NCBI RefSeq assembly: GCF_000024985.1 | Contig: NC_013523.1 | Coordinates: forward strand, 2,232,001 to 2,296,000 | Direction of reading: 5' to 3' | Length of the DNA: 64,000 nucleotides | Source of the DNA: Sphaerobacter thermophilus DSM 20745 | GTDB taxonomy: Bacteria; Chloroflexota; Chloroflexia; Thermomicrobiales; Thermomicrobiaceae | In this document: positions 35,283-42,660 of the stretch, one piece after another | Layout: each line of letters opens with the position of its first letter | Position numbering within the stretch: the stretch's first letter is position 1 | Position numbers and translations under genes: made by a program | The notes under the pieces: generated by a model | Seen by the model: only the letters and a program-made list of their open reading frames with translations | Told to the model about the DNA's origin: nothing | Database searches by the model: none

Positions 35283-37211
35283 TCAGGCGTCCGCGTCCTC
35301 CTCTTCAACGGGGATCAGCGGCAAGACGATGTGCGATGGATGGTCCCGGTCGTGGTGGATCGTGTTGATCGCCACCTGGGTGTGTGTGTGACGGCCCAGC
35401 GGCTCCCCGGTATTCGGGTTGACGTCAAAGCGCGGGAAGTTGCTGCTCGAGATATCGACCCTGATCCGGTGGCCGCGGCCGAACAGGTTGCTCGTCGGGT
35501 AGAGCGGGATCTCCACGCGGTAGACCTCGCCCGGCGTCATCAACTCGGCCCGCTCCGGGCTGTTGCGGTAGCGAAGCCGGAGGATGCTGTCAGAGAGGTT
35601 GAGCGCGTAGCCCTCCGGGTAATCCGGGCTCGGCGGGTAGACATCGATCAGCTTCACCGTCACATCAGTGTCGACGGCCGTGGAGGAGACCCACAGCACT
35701 GCCCGCAGCGGCCCGGTCACCTCCACCGGCTCCTCCAGCGGCTCAGTCTGGAACACCAGGATGTCGGGCCGGCTGCTCAGGGGCAGGTAGGGCGGCCGGG
35801 CCCCAAAGGTATCGGGCGTCGTACGCTGGTCCCACGGGCCGACCTTGACGATGCTGGCCCAGCGGTCCTCCAGCCGCACTTTGTCCGCGATCTCTGCCGG
35901 CACCGGGGCAAAGTCGTTGAGCGACGACATGTTGCCGCCGACCGTCGGAACCGGGTCGTCCGGATCGAAGCGGAAGCTGCTGGACGCACTCGGCGCAGTC
36001 GGGGGCTCGGTCCCGAGCGTCCCGCCCGGGCCGAGGTAGTACTCGGTGTAGCGCGTGCGCGCGAGTGGCCACTCGCGTTCGGCGCGCCAGCGGCCGCCGT
36101 GGAACAGCCGCCCCTCGGGCGTGCGGTGCCCGTCGCCGCCACCCATGACGAAGATCCACACCGGCGGGTCGTCATCGATCCCGGTGTCCAGCCCCTTGAG
36201 ATAGCGATCGAAGAAGCGCAGGTGATGGTCGTAGACGTTGTCCGCGAAGGTGCCGGCGATCGAGGCTCCCGGGCCGAACTCCACGTCGCCGGCCCACGTG
36301 CGGTCGGGCATCTCGGTGCCGTGCGTCCACGGGCCCATGATGACCCGAACCGGACCACGCTTGGCGGCAGAGAAGGCCGCGAAGTTCTCCAACGTGGCCC
36401 GGGTGTAGGAGTCGTACCAGCCGCCGGTGAAGAGCATGGGCACGTCGGCGTGCTGCTCGACGTGCGCCAGGAAGTCGAGCGAGGGCTGGGACCAGAACTC
36501 GTCGTAGTCGCCGCGGGTCCAGATATCGAAGAGCCAGCGCTCGTAGCTCGGCACGAGCGCCAGCGGGCTCTGGCCGGGGCGCAGCGGGAGGCGCTGCAGC
36601 CAGTCACGGAAGCGGGTGTTGGCCAGGGCCTGGCGCACCGCGGGATTGGCCGCGGCTTCCGGGCTGGTGGCCGCGCCCATGAAGGCCCAGGCCATGAAGC
36701 GGAGCTCAAAGGCGCCGTTGTGCCGCACCGAGCTGGAGTGCGCCTGGGCACCGCCCTGGTTGATGTACATCGCGGCCAGGTGCGGCGGGTTGAGCGCGGC
36801 GAGCGCGTTCTGCACCCAGGCGAGGTAGGAGGTGCCGAAGGTACCGACCTTCCCATCGCACCAGGGTTGCGCCGCCAGCCACTCGACGGTATCATATCCG
36901 TCCTCTGCCTCCTGGGAGAGGAAGGCGAAGGTTCCCTCGGAGGCATAGCGACCGCGCACGTCCTGAATCGCCACGACGTAGCCGTGCCGGGCGAAGAAGA
37001 TCCCCTTGGTCTCGACGGTGTGCGGCACGCTCTTGTCGTAGGGCGTGCGGACGAGGAGAGCGGGGAACGGCCCGGGGAGCGGCTCCCCATCGCGCGCGGG
37101 GCGGTAGATGTCGGTCGCCAGTCGCACCCCATCGCGCATCGGCACCATGACATCCCGGGCGACGACGACCTCGTATGTCGGCCGCGAGCGCGATTCGCCA
37201 GCCTGATCCAT
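35283..37211 (-). CDS. CocE/NonD family hydrolase (X-Pro dipeptidyl-peptidase S15 like)
   Basis: A 642-residue alpha/beta hydrolase with the CocE layout: an N-terminal catalytic domain, a helical cap and a C-terminal jelly-roll. It starts with VVARDVMVPMRDGVRLATDIYRP, a family hallmark. The nucleophile elbow is GTFGTSYLAW. Members include cocaine esterase, glutaryl-7-ACA acylase and X-Pro peptidases, so the substrate is open. The ATG at 37211 has GAAGGGGG upstream; an in-frame start at 37256 is less likely. No signal peptide is seen. Confidence 0.92.
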   Translation of the reverse strand: MDQAGESRSRPTYEVVVARDVMVPMRDGVRLATDIYRPARDGEPLPGPFPALLVRTPYDKSVPHTVETKGIFFARHGYVVAIQDVRGRYASEGTFAFLSQEAEDGYDTVEWLAAQPWCDGKVGTFGTSYLAWVQNALAALNPPHLAAMYINQGGAQAHSSSVRHNGAFELRFMAWAFMGAATSPEAAANPAVRQALANTRFRDWLQRLPLRPGQSPLALVPSYERWLFDIWTRGDYDEFWSQPSLDFLAHVEQHADVPMLFTGGWYDSYTRATLENFAAFSAAKRGPVRVIMGPWTHGTEMPDRTWAGDVEFGPGASIAGTFADNVYDHHLRFFDRYLKGLDTGIDDDPPVWIFVMGGGDGHRTPEGRLFHGGRWRAEREWPLARTRYTEYYLGPGGTLGTEPPTAPSASSSFRFDPDDPVPTVGGNMSSLNDFAPVPAEIADKVRLEDRWASIVKVGPWDQRTTPDTFGARPPYLPLSSRPDILVFQTEPLEEPVEVTGPLRAVLWVSSTAVDTDVTVKLIDVYPPSPDYPEGYALNLSDSILRLRYRNSPERAELMTPGEVYRVEIPLYPTSNLFGRGHRIRVDISSSNFPRFDVNPNTGEPLGRHTHTQVAINTIHHDRDHPSHIVLPLIPVEEEDADA

Positions 37212-37277
37212 AGCAGCCCCCTTCCCATGCGGCAGCGTCGGGGGCCATTGTAGCAAGGCAACGCCGCCGTCACCCCC

Positions 37278-37306
37278 TTGACAGCGTACGGACGTTGCCC
37301 TACGAT
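37278..37306 (+). promoter_or_regulatory. Promoter of dinB
   Basis: TTGACA (37278-37283), a 17-base spacer and TACGAT (37301-37306). The -35 box is perfect. The LexA-type box begins 2 bases after the -10 box, where repressor would cover the transcription start. Confidence 0.8.
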
Positions 37307-37308
37307 AC

Positions 37309-37320
37309 GAACAGATGTTC
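37309..37320. promoter_or_regulatory. LexA-type SOS box of dinB
   Basis: GAACAGATGTTC is a perfect GAAC-N4-GTTC palindrome, the form bound by LexA of Gram-positive type, with flanking C and T. It sits at the start point of the dinB promoter. The box at 39963-39974 is its exact reverse complement. Confidence 0.8.
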
Positions 37321-37552
37321 TATTCTGCCGGGGCGGAGTAGAACGAGAAATCCCTCTCATCCCGTACCGTGCCGGCCCCGCTCGGACGGAGCCCGCCAGG
37401 GAAGAGGGAAAAGAACGGAACACGAAACACGCAACACGGAACACGTTCCCCGGTCGCCTCTCCCAGGCGCCTACGTTGAACGAAGCCGAAAGGTTGGGAG
37501 AGGAGCCAGAGAGTGAGGGTCGACGCCTGACACCCAGGAGAGGAGCCGCGCC

Positions 37553-38737
37553 ATGAGCGTCGCGACGCACTGGCCGCGGGTCATCGTCCACGCCGACCTC
37601 GACGCCTTCTTCGCCGCCGCCGAGATCCTGCGCCGGCCGGAGCTGCGGGGCAAGCCGGTCATCGTCGGCGGGCGGCCCGGCGGGCGCGGTGTGGTCGCCG
37701 CCGCCAGCTACGAGGCCCGCGCGTACGGCGTCCGCTCGGCCATGCCGATCGCGCAGGCGGTCCGACTCTGCCCGCACGGCGTCTTCCTGCCCGGCGACCA
37801 TGCCTACTACCGCGAGCTATCGGGCCGCTTCCGCGCCATCCTGGAGCGCTTCAGCCCGCTGGTCGAGATGGTGAGCGTCGACGAAGCCTACCTCGACTTG
37901 AGCCACTCCGAGCGCAGCGTCGGCCCCCCGCTGGAGGCGGCGCGCGCCATCAAGCGGCAGGTGCGCGAAGAGTTGGGGCTAACCGTCTCGCTCGGCGTCG
38001 CCACCAGCCGCCTCGTGGCCAAGATCGCCTCCGATCTCGACAAGCCGGACGGCCTGCGCCTGATCGAGCCGGGCGCCGAGGCGGTCACCCTGGCCCCGCT
38101 GCCGGTCGAGCGCATGCCCGGCATCGGCCCGAAGTCGGTCGAGCGGCTCCAGCGCATCGGCGTCACGACGCTCGGCGGGCTGGCGCGGATGCCGGCGGCG
38201 GCGCTGCGGCCGATCTTCGGTCGGCGCGCAGACGAAGTGATCGCCCGCGCCCGCGGCATCGACCCGCGGCCGGTGAACCCGGAGCGCGAGCCTGCCAAGT
38301 CGATCGGGCGCGAGCGCACCTTCGGCCAGGACCTCACCGACCGGCACGAGATCGAGCGCGCCCTCTACCACCTCGCTGAGCGGACCGGACGCGACCTCCG
38401 CCGTGAGGGGCTGCAGGGCCGCGTGGTCGCGGTCAAGCTGCGCTACAGCGACTTCGAGACAGTCGGGCGGCAGCGACGGCTGCCCCGGCCGACCGACGAC
38501 CACCAGGAGATCGCGGAGGTTGCGATGGACCTGGTGGCCCGTCTGCTGGAGGAGCGCCAGGCGCCGGTGCGCCTGCTCGGCGTACGGGTGGCCGGGCTCG
38601 GCCCGGCCGCGATCCAGCTCACGATGTTCGGCGACGACCCGCTGCGGCGGCACCGGCTCAACCACGCCCTCGACGATCTCGCCGCGCGCTACCACGCCGG
38701 ACTGGTCATCCCGGCACGAGTAGCACGTCATACGTGA
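37553..38737 (+). CDS. dinB: DNA polymerase IV (Y-family, DinB)
   Basis: A 394-residue translesion polymerase. Catalytic acids are present in IVHADLDAFFAAAE and VSVDEAYLDLS, with the motifs KPVIVGG and GVATSRLVAKIASDLDKPDG. HhH motifs follow in MPGIGPKSVERLQRIGV. The C-terminal IQLTMFG resembles the beta-clamp binding pentapeptide. The last codons (ARHT then TGA) come from a family B repeat that starts inside the gene end. Expression is likely SOS-controlled by the box at 37309. Confidence 0.95.
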   Translation: MSVATHWPRVIVHADLDAFFAAAEILRRPELRGKPVIVGGRPGGRGVVAAASYEARAYGVRSAMPIAQAVRLCPHGVFLPGDHAYYRELSGRFRAILERFSPLVEMVSVDEAYLDLSHSERSVGPPLEAARAIKRQVREELGLTVSLGVATSRLVAKIASDLDKPDGLRLIEPGAEAVTLAPLPVERMPGIGPKSVERLQRIGVTTLGGLARMPAAALRPIFGRRADEVIARARGIDPRPVNPEREPAKSIGRERTFGQDLTDRHEIERALYHLAERTGRDLRREGLQGRVVAVKLRYSDFETVGRQRRLPRPTDDHQEIAEVAMDLVARLLEERQAPVRLLGVRVAGLGPAAIQLTMFGDDPLRRHRLNHALDDLAARYHAGLVIPARVARHT

Positions 38738-38905
38738 TGCGTCATGCGTCATGCGTCATCCGTCCTCCGTCATCCGTCACCCTCACCCCCGCCCCCTCTC
38801 GGACGGAGACCACCAGGGAAGAGGGGAACAGAACGGAACACGGAATACGCAACACGCAATACGCATGACGTATGACGCATGACACGTGACCCATGACGCA
38901 ACGGG
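38725..38905. repeat. Composite B-A-B repeat after dinB
   Basis: Family B words gtcatacgtgatgcgtcatg and onwards run from about 38728 to 38777, followed by a family A subtype (38778-38825), then aacacggaatacgcaacacg and acgcatgacgtatgacgcatg type words to about 38902. The flanking B arms are inverted relative to each other. The repeat covers the stop of dinB and reaches the start region of the next gene. Confidence 0.75.
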
Positions 38906-38919
38906 GAGGGATATCCGCC

Positions 38920-39579
38920 GTGGCGCAGGCGCTCTTCACAGAGTCGCTCGGAGACTTCGATCCGACACCGAACCTGGACACGCTCATCACCACGCTGGCG
39001 CGCCGGGCAAAGGAGGATCCGGCCGCCCGCAACGTGCTCTACCGCGCGCTCGGCTTCAAAGTCCAGCGCTTCGTGCGGCGCTACCACCGCCGCGCCGAGC
39101 GGCTGGTCATCTGTGATCTGGAGGACATCACACAGGAGGCGTTCGTCGTCTTCTGCGACCTGGTCGCGGCCTGGCCGGGTCAGGAGAGCTTCCTCGGCTA
39201 CTTCTTCAGTCGCTTCCCCTGGCGGCTCGCCCGCGCCATCGACATCATCGAGCGCGGCTGGTCGGCGGCCCGGCTCACTCCGCTGGACGACCTCGACACT
39301 GCTCGCTCCATCGCGCCGCTCGACCCCGACGACCTGTTCGCCCTGGCCGAGATCGGCGCCGGGCTCGACCCACGCGACCGCATGGTGCTGGAGCTCCACA
39401 TCGGCTACCGGCTGCACCTGCGCGAGGTGGCCCACGTGCTCGGCGTCCACCCGCAGACGGTCTACCGCGCCTGGGCGCGGATCACCGCCGAGGTGCGCCG
39501 CATGTGGCCCGAGATCCCGCCGAAGCGGGCGCGCCGGAAGCGCAGCCGACCCCGTCAGCCGGACGACGGACCTCGGTAG
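38920..39579 (+). CDS. Sigma-70 family-like RNA polymerase sigma factor
   Basis: A 219-residue protein with sigma regions 2 and 4 but no 1.1 or 3. Region 2 is seen in DLEDITQEAFVVFCDLVAAWPG and FPWRLARAID; region 4 in LDPRDRMVLELHIGYRLHLREVAHVL and VHPQTVYRAWARITAEVRR. The basic tail is PKRARRKRSRPR. It resembles ECF-like sigma factors with a diverged region 2. The GTG at 38920 has GGGGAGGG upstream; an ATG at 38893 lies in the family B repeat. It lies between dinB and imuB; no anti-sigma gene is seen. Confidence 0.78.
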   Translation: MAQALFTESLGDFDPTPNLDTLITTLARRAKEDPAARNVLYRALGFKVQRFVRRYHRRAERLVICDLEDITQEAFVVFCDLVAAWPGQESFLGYFFSRFPWRLARAIDIIERGWSAARLTPLDDLDTARSIAPLDPDDLFALAEIGAGLDPRDRMVLELHIGYRLHLREVAHVLGVHPQTVYRAWARITAEVRRMWPEIPPKRARRKRSRPRQPDDGPR

Positions 39580-39588
39580 CCGCCGCGC

Positions 39589-39864
39589 CTAGTCCGGCTT
39601 GAACAGCGGGCGCACCGGCCGCCAGGTAGCTCCCGGCATGTTGACGATCGTGAACTGGCTGGTGTAGCGGTCGTACAGCAGCGCCTCGTCCGGGTTCTTG
39701 ATCGTCTTCGGCGCCTGCCCCTTGCGCGCCTCTTCCCAGCTCACCCCGCCCTGTGGCGGCGGCCCGGCGACCGCGTGCCCCTCCACAACGGCTGGGGCGG
39801 ACTCCGTCGCCGGCTGCACCGCGGTCGACTCTCCTCCGGACGGCTTCTCTGCCTGACCCGACAT
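39589..39864 (-). CDS. Hypothetical protein, 91 residues
   Basis: Not recognised. The first half is low-complexity, rich in Ala, Glu, Pro and Ser. The second half (about 45-91) looks folded, with GGVSWEEARKGQAPKTI, ALLYDRYTSQFTIVNMPG and TWRPVRPLF. No membrane segment or signal peptide is present. GGAGGAAGCGCGCCG before the ATG at 39864 supports this start over 39903. It is divergent from imuB and shares with it the 176-bp region containing the LexA-type box, so joint regulation is possible. Confidence 0.65.
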   Translation of the reverse strand: MSGQAEKPSGGESTAVQPATESAPAVVEGHAVAGPPPQGGVSWEEARKGQAPKTIKNPDEALLYDRYTSQFTIVNMPGATWRPVRPLFKPD

Positions 39865-39951
39865 CGGCGCGCTTCCTCCACTTCGAATTCCCCGCTCGCC
39901 CACGCGAGCGCGACCTGCCCCGCCCCAGTGTAACAGAGTCCCACGACCCCC

Positions 39952-39980
39952 TTGCAGAATTCGAACATCTGTTCTATCCT
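39952..39980 (+). promoter_or_regulatory. Promoter of imuB
   Basis: TTGCAG (39952-39957), a 17-base spacer and TATCCT (39975-39980). The spacer contains the SOS box, a classical position for LexA repression. Confidence 0.75.
39963..39974. promoter_or_regulatory. LexA-type SOS box of imuB
   Basis: GAACATCTGTTC, a perfect GAAC-N4-GTTC palindrome between the -35 and -10 boxes of the imuB promoter. It is the exact reverse complement of the dinB box. Confidence 0.8.
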
Positions 39981-40040
39981 AGAGGCATCGGACAGCGCCG
40001 GTCCCCCGCTCCGGCGGGGGCCGAGGGGCAGCGGGAAGGG

Positions 40041-41234
40041 ATGACGGTGAGCATCGCCTGCGTCAGCATCCCCCACTTCGCACTCCGGGTCGAGGTCCTC
40101 GAGCGCCCGGAGCTCGACGGCAGGCCGCTCGTGCTCGCCACCCCACCCGGGGGCCGCAACCTGGTCGATGACTGCACACTCGAAGCCATCGCCGCGGGCA
40201 TCCGCCCCGGTCTGTCATTGCGCGAGGTGACCGCCCTCTGCCCCGACGCCGTCGTCGTCCAGCCGAACCCGGTGCGCGACGCGGCCGTGTTCGAGCGCAT
40301 CGTCACCCGGCTCGAAGGGCTCAGCCCACTGGTCGAGCCGGCCGCGCCCGGCTGTTGTTACGTCGACCTGCGCGGGCTCGACCGCCACTACGGCTCGCCG
40401 GAGCGCGCGGCCGCCCGCCTGCTCCAAGCCGTCCCGCCGCTCCTGCGCCCGCGGGCCGGCATCGCGCCGGGGAAGTTCGCCGCGCGCGTCGCAGCCGGAC
40501 AGGCGGCGCCGGGCGGCTGGCACATCGTCGCGCCGGAGGACGTCGCAACCTTCCTGGCCGACAAGCCGATCGACTGGCTGCCCCTTCCACCGGACATGCT
40601 GCGCCGACTGGAGCGCCTGGGGCTGCGCACCATGCGTGACCTCGCGGAGCTCCCGGCCCACGCGGTCCAGGCCCGCTTCGGCCCCGAGGGCCGCCGCGCC
40701 TGGGAGCTGGCCCAGGGGCTGGACAGCGACCCGGTCCGCCCGCGCGAGCGCGCCGAGTCGGTTGTCGTCGAACTGTCCCTGCCGGCACCGGCCACCAGCC
40801 GCGACGCCCTGATGATTGCCCTGCGCCAGCTCGTCACCCGCGCCTTCGCGCGCCCCGCGCTCCACGGCCGGGGTGTGCGGCAGGCACGACTGCGGGCCCA
40901 CCTGGAGGGCGGCCGCTCCTGGGAGCACGTCGCCACCCTCCGCGAGCCGGCCGGGCGCGAGCGGCTGATCGACGCCCTCGGCCACCGGCTCCAGGCAGTG
41001 ACACTCCCGGCCCCGCTGGAAGCGCTCACCCTGGAGCTGACCGGCCTGACCGCGGTAGCCGCCCACCAGGAGACGCTCTTCGGCACCCGCCCCCGGCGCG
41101 CCCGGCAACTCATCGAGGCCATCCGCCAGCTCAAACAGCGCTACGGTACATCCCCGATCTATCGCGTCGTGGAGGTCGAGCCATGGTCCCGAATCCCCGA
41201 GCGGAGACGCGCGCTGATCAGCTTCGACCCCTAA
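40041..41234 (+). CDS. imuB: ImuB-like inactive Y-family polymerase
   Basis: A 397-residue Y-family protein that likely lacks polymerase activity: where active members have DLDxFF it has CVSIPHFALRVE, and the SxDE site reads CYVDLRGLDRHYG. These losses are typical of ImuB, the hub of the ImuA-ImuB-DnaE2 mutasome. HQETLFG near the C-terminus resembles a beta-clamp binding motif. The ATG at 40041 follows GGGAAGGG; the frame is open from 39753, but that overlaps the promoter. Neither ImuA nor DnaE2 is in the window. Confidence 0.88.
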   Translation: MTVSIACVSIPHFALRVEVLERPELDGRPLVLATPPGGRNLVDDCTLEAIAAGIRPGLSLREVTALCPDAVVVQPNPVRDAAVFERIVTRLEGLSPLVEPAAPGCCYVDLRGLDRHYGSPERAAARLLQAVPPLLRPRAGIAPGKFAARVAAGQAAPGGWHIVAPEDVATFLADKPIDWLPLPPDMLRRLERLGLRTMRDLAELPAHAVQARFGPEGRRAWELAQGLDSDPVRPRERAESVVVELSLPAPATSRDALMIALRQLVTRAFARPALHGRGVRQARLRAHLEGGRSWEHVATLREPAGRERLIDALGHRLQAVTLPAPLEALTLELTGLTAVAAHQETLFGTRPRRARQLIEAIRQLKQRYGTSPIYRVVEVEPWSRIPERRRALISFDP

Positions 41235-41464
41235 ACCACCCGCGCCCGGCCCGGATCCTGACCGAGCAGGGCCGCCCGGCGGTCGTAATCGAAGGACAGC
41301 GGCGCTACCGGGTGACTCAGGTGCGAGACGCCTGGCGCATCGACGACGAGTGGTGGCGCAACCCGATCAGCCGCCGCTACTACCAGCTCGTCCTCGACAA
41401 TGGCAGCCTCCGCACCGTCTACCACGACCTCATCACTGACACCTGGTACGAGCAGGGGTATTGA
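41183..41464 (+). CDS. DUF6504-type small protein
   Basis: A 93-residue protein overlapping the end of imuB by 52 bp in another frame. The C-terminal two thirds is the conserved part: RYRVTQVRDAWRIDDEWWRN, ISRRYYQLVLDNG and TVYHDLITDTWYEQ. I recall this family near error-prone polymerase genes in actinobacteria, but its function is unknown. The first about 25 residues come from the imuB overlap, and the true start may be internal. Translational coupling with imuB is likely. Confidence 0.8.
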   Translation: MVPNPRAETRADQLRPLNHPRPARILTEQGRPAVVIEGQRRYRVTQVRDAWRIDDEWWRNPISRRYYQLVLDNGSLRTVYHDLITDTWYEQGY

Positions 41465-41781
41465 GGGGCCAGTCGCACCTTCCCACGAGGCACACGCCGC
41501 CATCCCGCAAAGGAAGTGGCCCTCACCCCCAACCCCTCTCCCAACGTTGGGAGAGGGGTGTCTCCTCTGCAGGAGACCGCCGAGGCTCCGTCCGACGCCT
41601 GCGCTCCTGGCACGGCGCGATCATCCGGCACATGACACCGAGTGATCCATTCCGCCGGCGAGGCTTGACACACTCACGCAAGAGATGCGGACGAACATGA
41701 GCGATCCGCGTTTCCACGCACCAGCCCTTCCCCCGGCGGAACGCGGCTCGCGGTAGGATTGGGGAGAGAGGGCAACGTGAG
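41465..41781. other. Intergenic region with a perfect 28-base palindrome
   Basis: Holds a family A copy whose core, 41532-41559, is a perfect 14 + 14 palindrome centred on AACGTT. It may separate the SOS genes from the MoxR operon. TTGACA at about 41664 has no convincing -10 partner. GGGGAGAGAGGG near 41760-41771 is the ribosome binding region of the next gene. Confidence 0.6.
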
Positions 41782-42657
41782 ATGGCGATGGAACACCCCG
41801 GGGCAGCCGGACGGGAGGGCGCTGTGAGCGGCGAGCAGCAGGTTGAGCGCTGGGCGGATGCAGGGATCGCGGAGGTGGTCGAGGAGCCGTACTACCTGCC
41901 GGTGGGCGACGAGGTGGAGATCTTCGAGGCGGCTTACGCACGGCGGTTGCCGGTGATGCTCAAGGGGCCGACCGGGGTCGGCAAGACCCGCTTTCTGCGC
42001 TACATGGCCTACCGGCTGGGACGCCCGCTGGTCACCGTCGCCTGCCACGACGACCTGACCGCCAGCGACCTGCTGGGGCGGTACCTCATCCGCGGCAATG
42101 AGACGGTCTGGATCGACGGACCGCTGACCCACGCCGTGCGCATCGGCGCGATCTGCTACCTGGACGAGATCGTCGAGGCGCGTAAGGACACCACCGTCGT
42201 GATCCACCCGCTCACGGACGACCGCCGCCGCCTGCGCCTGGAAAAGACCGGTGAGCTGATCGTGGCGCCGCCCGAGTTCCTGCTCGTCATCTCCTACAAC
42301 CCCGGCTACCAGAGCCTGATGAAGAACCTCAAGCCGAGCACCCGCCAGCGGTTCGTGGCGATCGACTTCAACTTCCCGCCGCCGGAGGTCGAGACCGAAA
42401 TCGTGGTCCACGAGAGCGGCGTCGATCGCGCGACCGCCGAGGCACTGGTGAAGCTCGCGGGGTTGATCCGCAACCTGAGCGACTCCGGCCTGGAGGAGCC
42501 GGCGAGCACCCGGCTGCTCGTCTACGCGGGCCACCTGATCCGCTCCGGGGTCTCCCCGCGCCGCGCCTGCGATCTGGCGATCGCCGCGCCGATCACCGAC
42601 GACCCGACGGTCCAGGCCGCCGTGCGCGACCTGGTCGCCACCGTCTTCCCGGCCTGA
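41782..42657 (+). CDS. MoxR-family AAA+ ATPase (CbbQ/NirQ/NorQ type)
   Basis: A 291-residue AAA+ ATPase. The Walker A motif GPTGVGKT is at 62-69, Walker B is [14 protein letters not shown], and sensor-like [23 protein letters not shown] follows, all typical of the CbbQ/NorQ group. These proteins remodel target enzymes with a VWA partner, activating Rubisco (CbbQO) or nitric oxide reductase (NorQD). The partner gene begins 3 bp after its stop. Neither Rubisco nor a Nor gene is adjacent; a ba3 oxidase operon lies 3 kb downstream. Confidence 0.92.
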   Translation: MAMEHPGAAGREGAVSGEQQVERWADAGIAEVVEEPYYLPVGDEVEIFEAAYARRLPVMLKGPTGVGKTRFLRYMAYRLGRPLVTVACHDDLTASDLLGRYLIRGNETVWIDGPLTHAVRIGAICYLDEIVEARKDTTVVIHPLTDDRRRLRLEKTGELIVAPPEFLLVISYNPGYQSLMKNLKPSTRQRFVAIDFNFPPPEVETEIVVHESGVDRATAEALVKLAGLIRNLSDSGLEEPASTRLLVYAGHLIRSGVSPRRACDLAIAAPITDDPTVQAAVRDLVATVFPA

Positions 42658-42660
42658 GCC

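Larger units (their letters stand above)
37212..37552. other. Regulatory region upstream of dinB with repeats
   Basis: The region contains the dinB promoter (37278-37306) and LexA-type box (37309-37320), then a family A subtype copy (about 37348-37402), family B words (aacacgaaacacgcaacacg, near 37419-37438), and a second family A copy (37455-37517, with ctctcccaggcgcctacg). Thus about 230 bp of repeat separates promoter and start codon, and the mRNA would carry it as leader. Confidence 0.65.
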
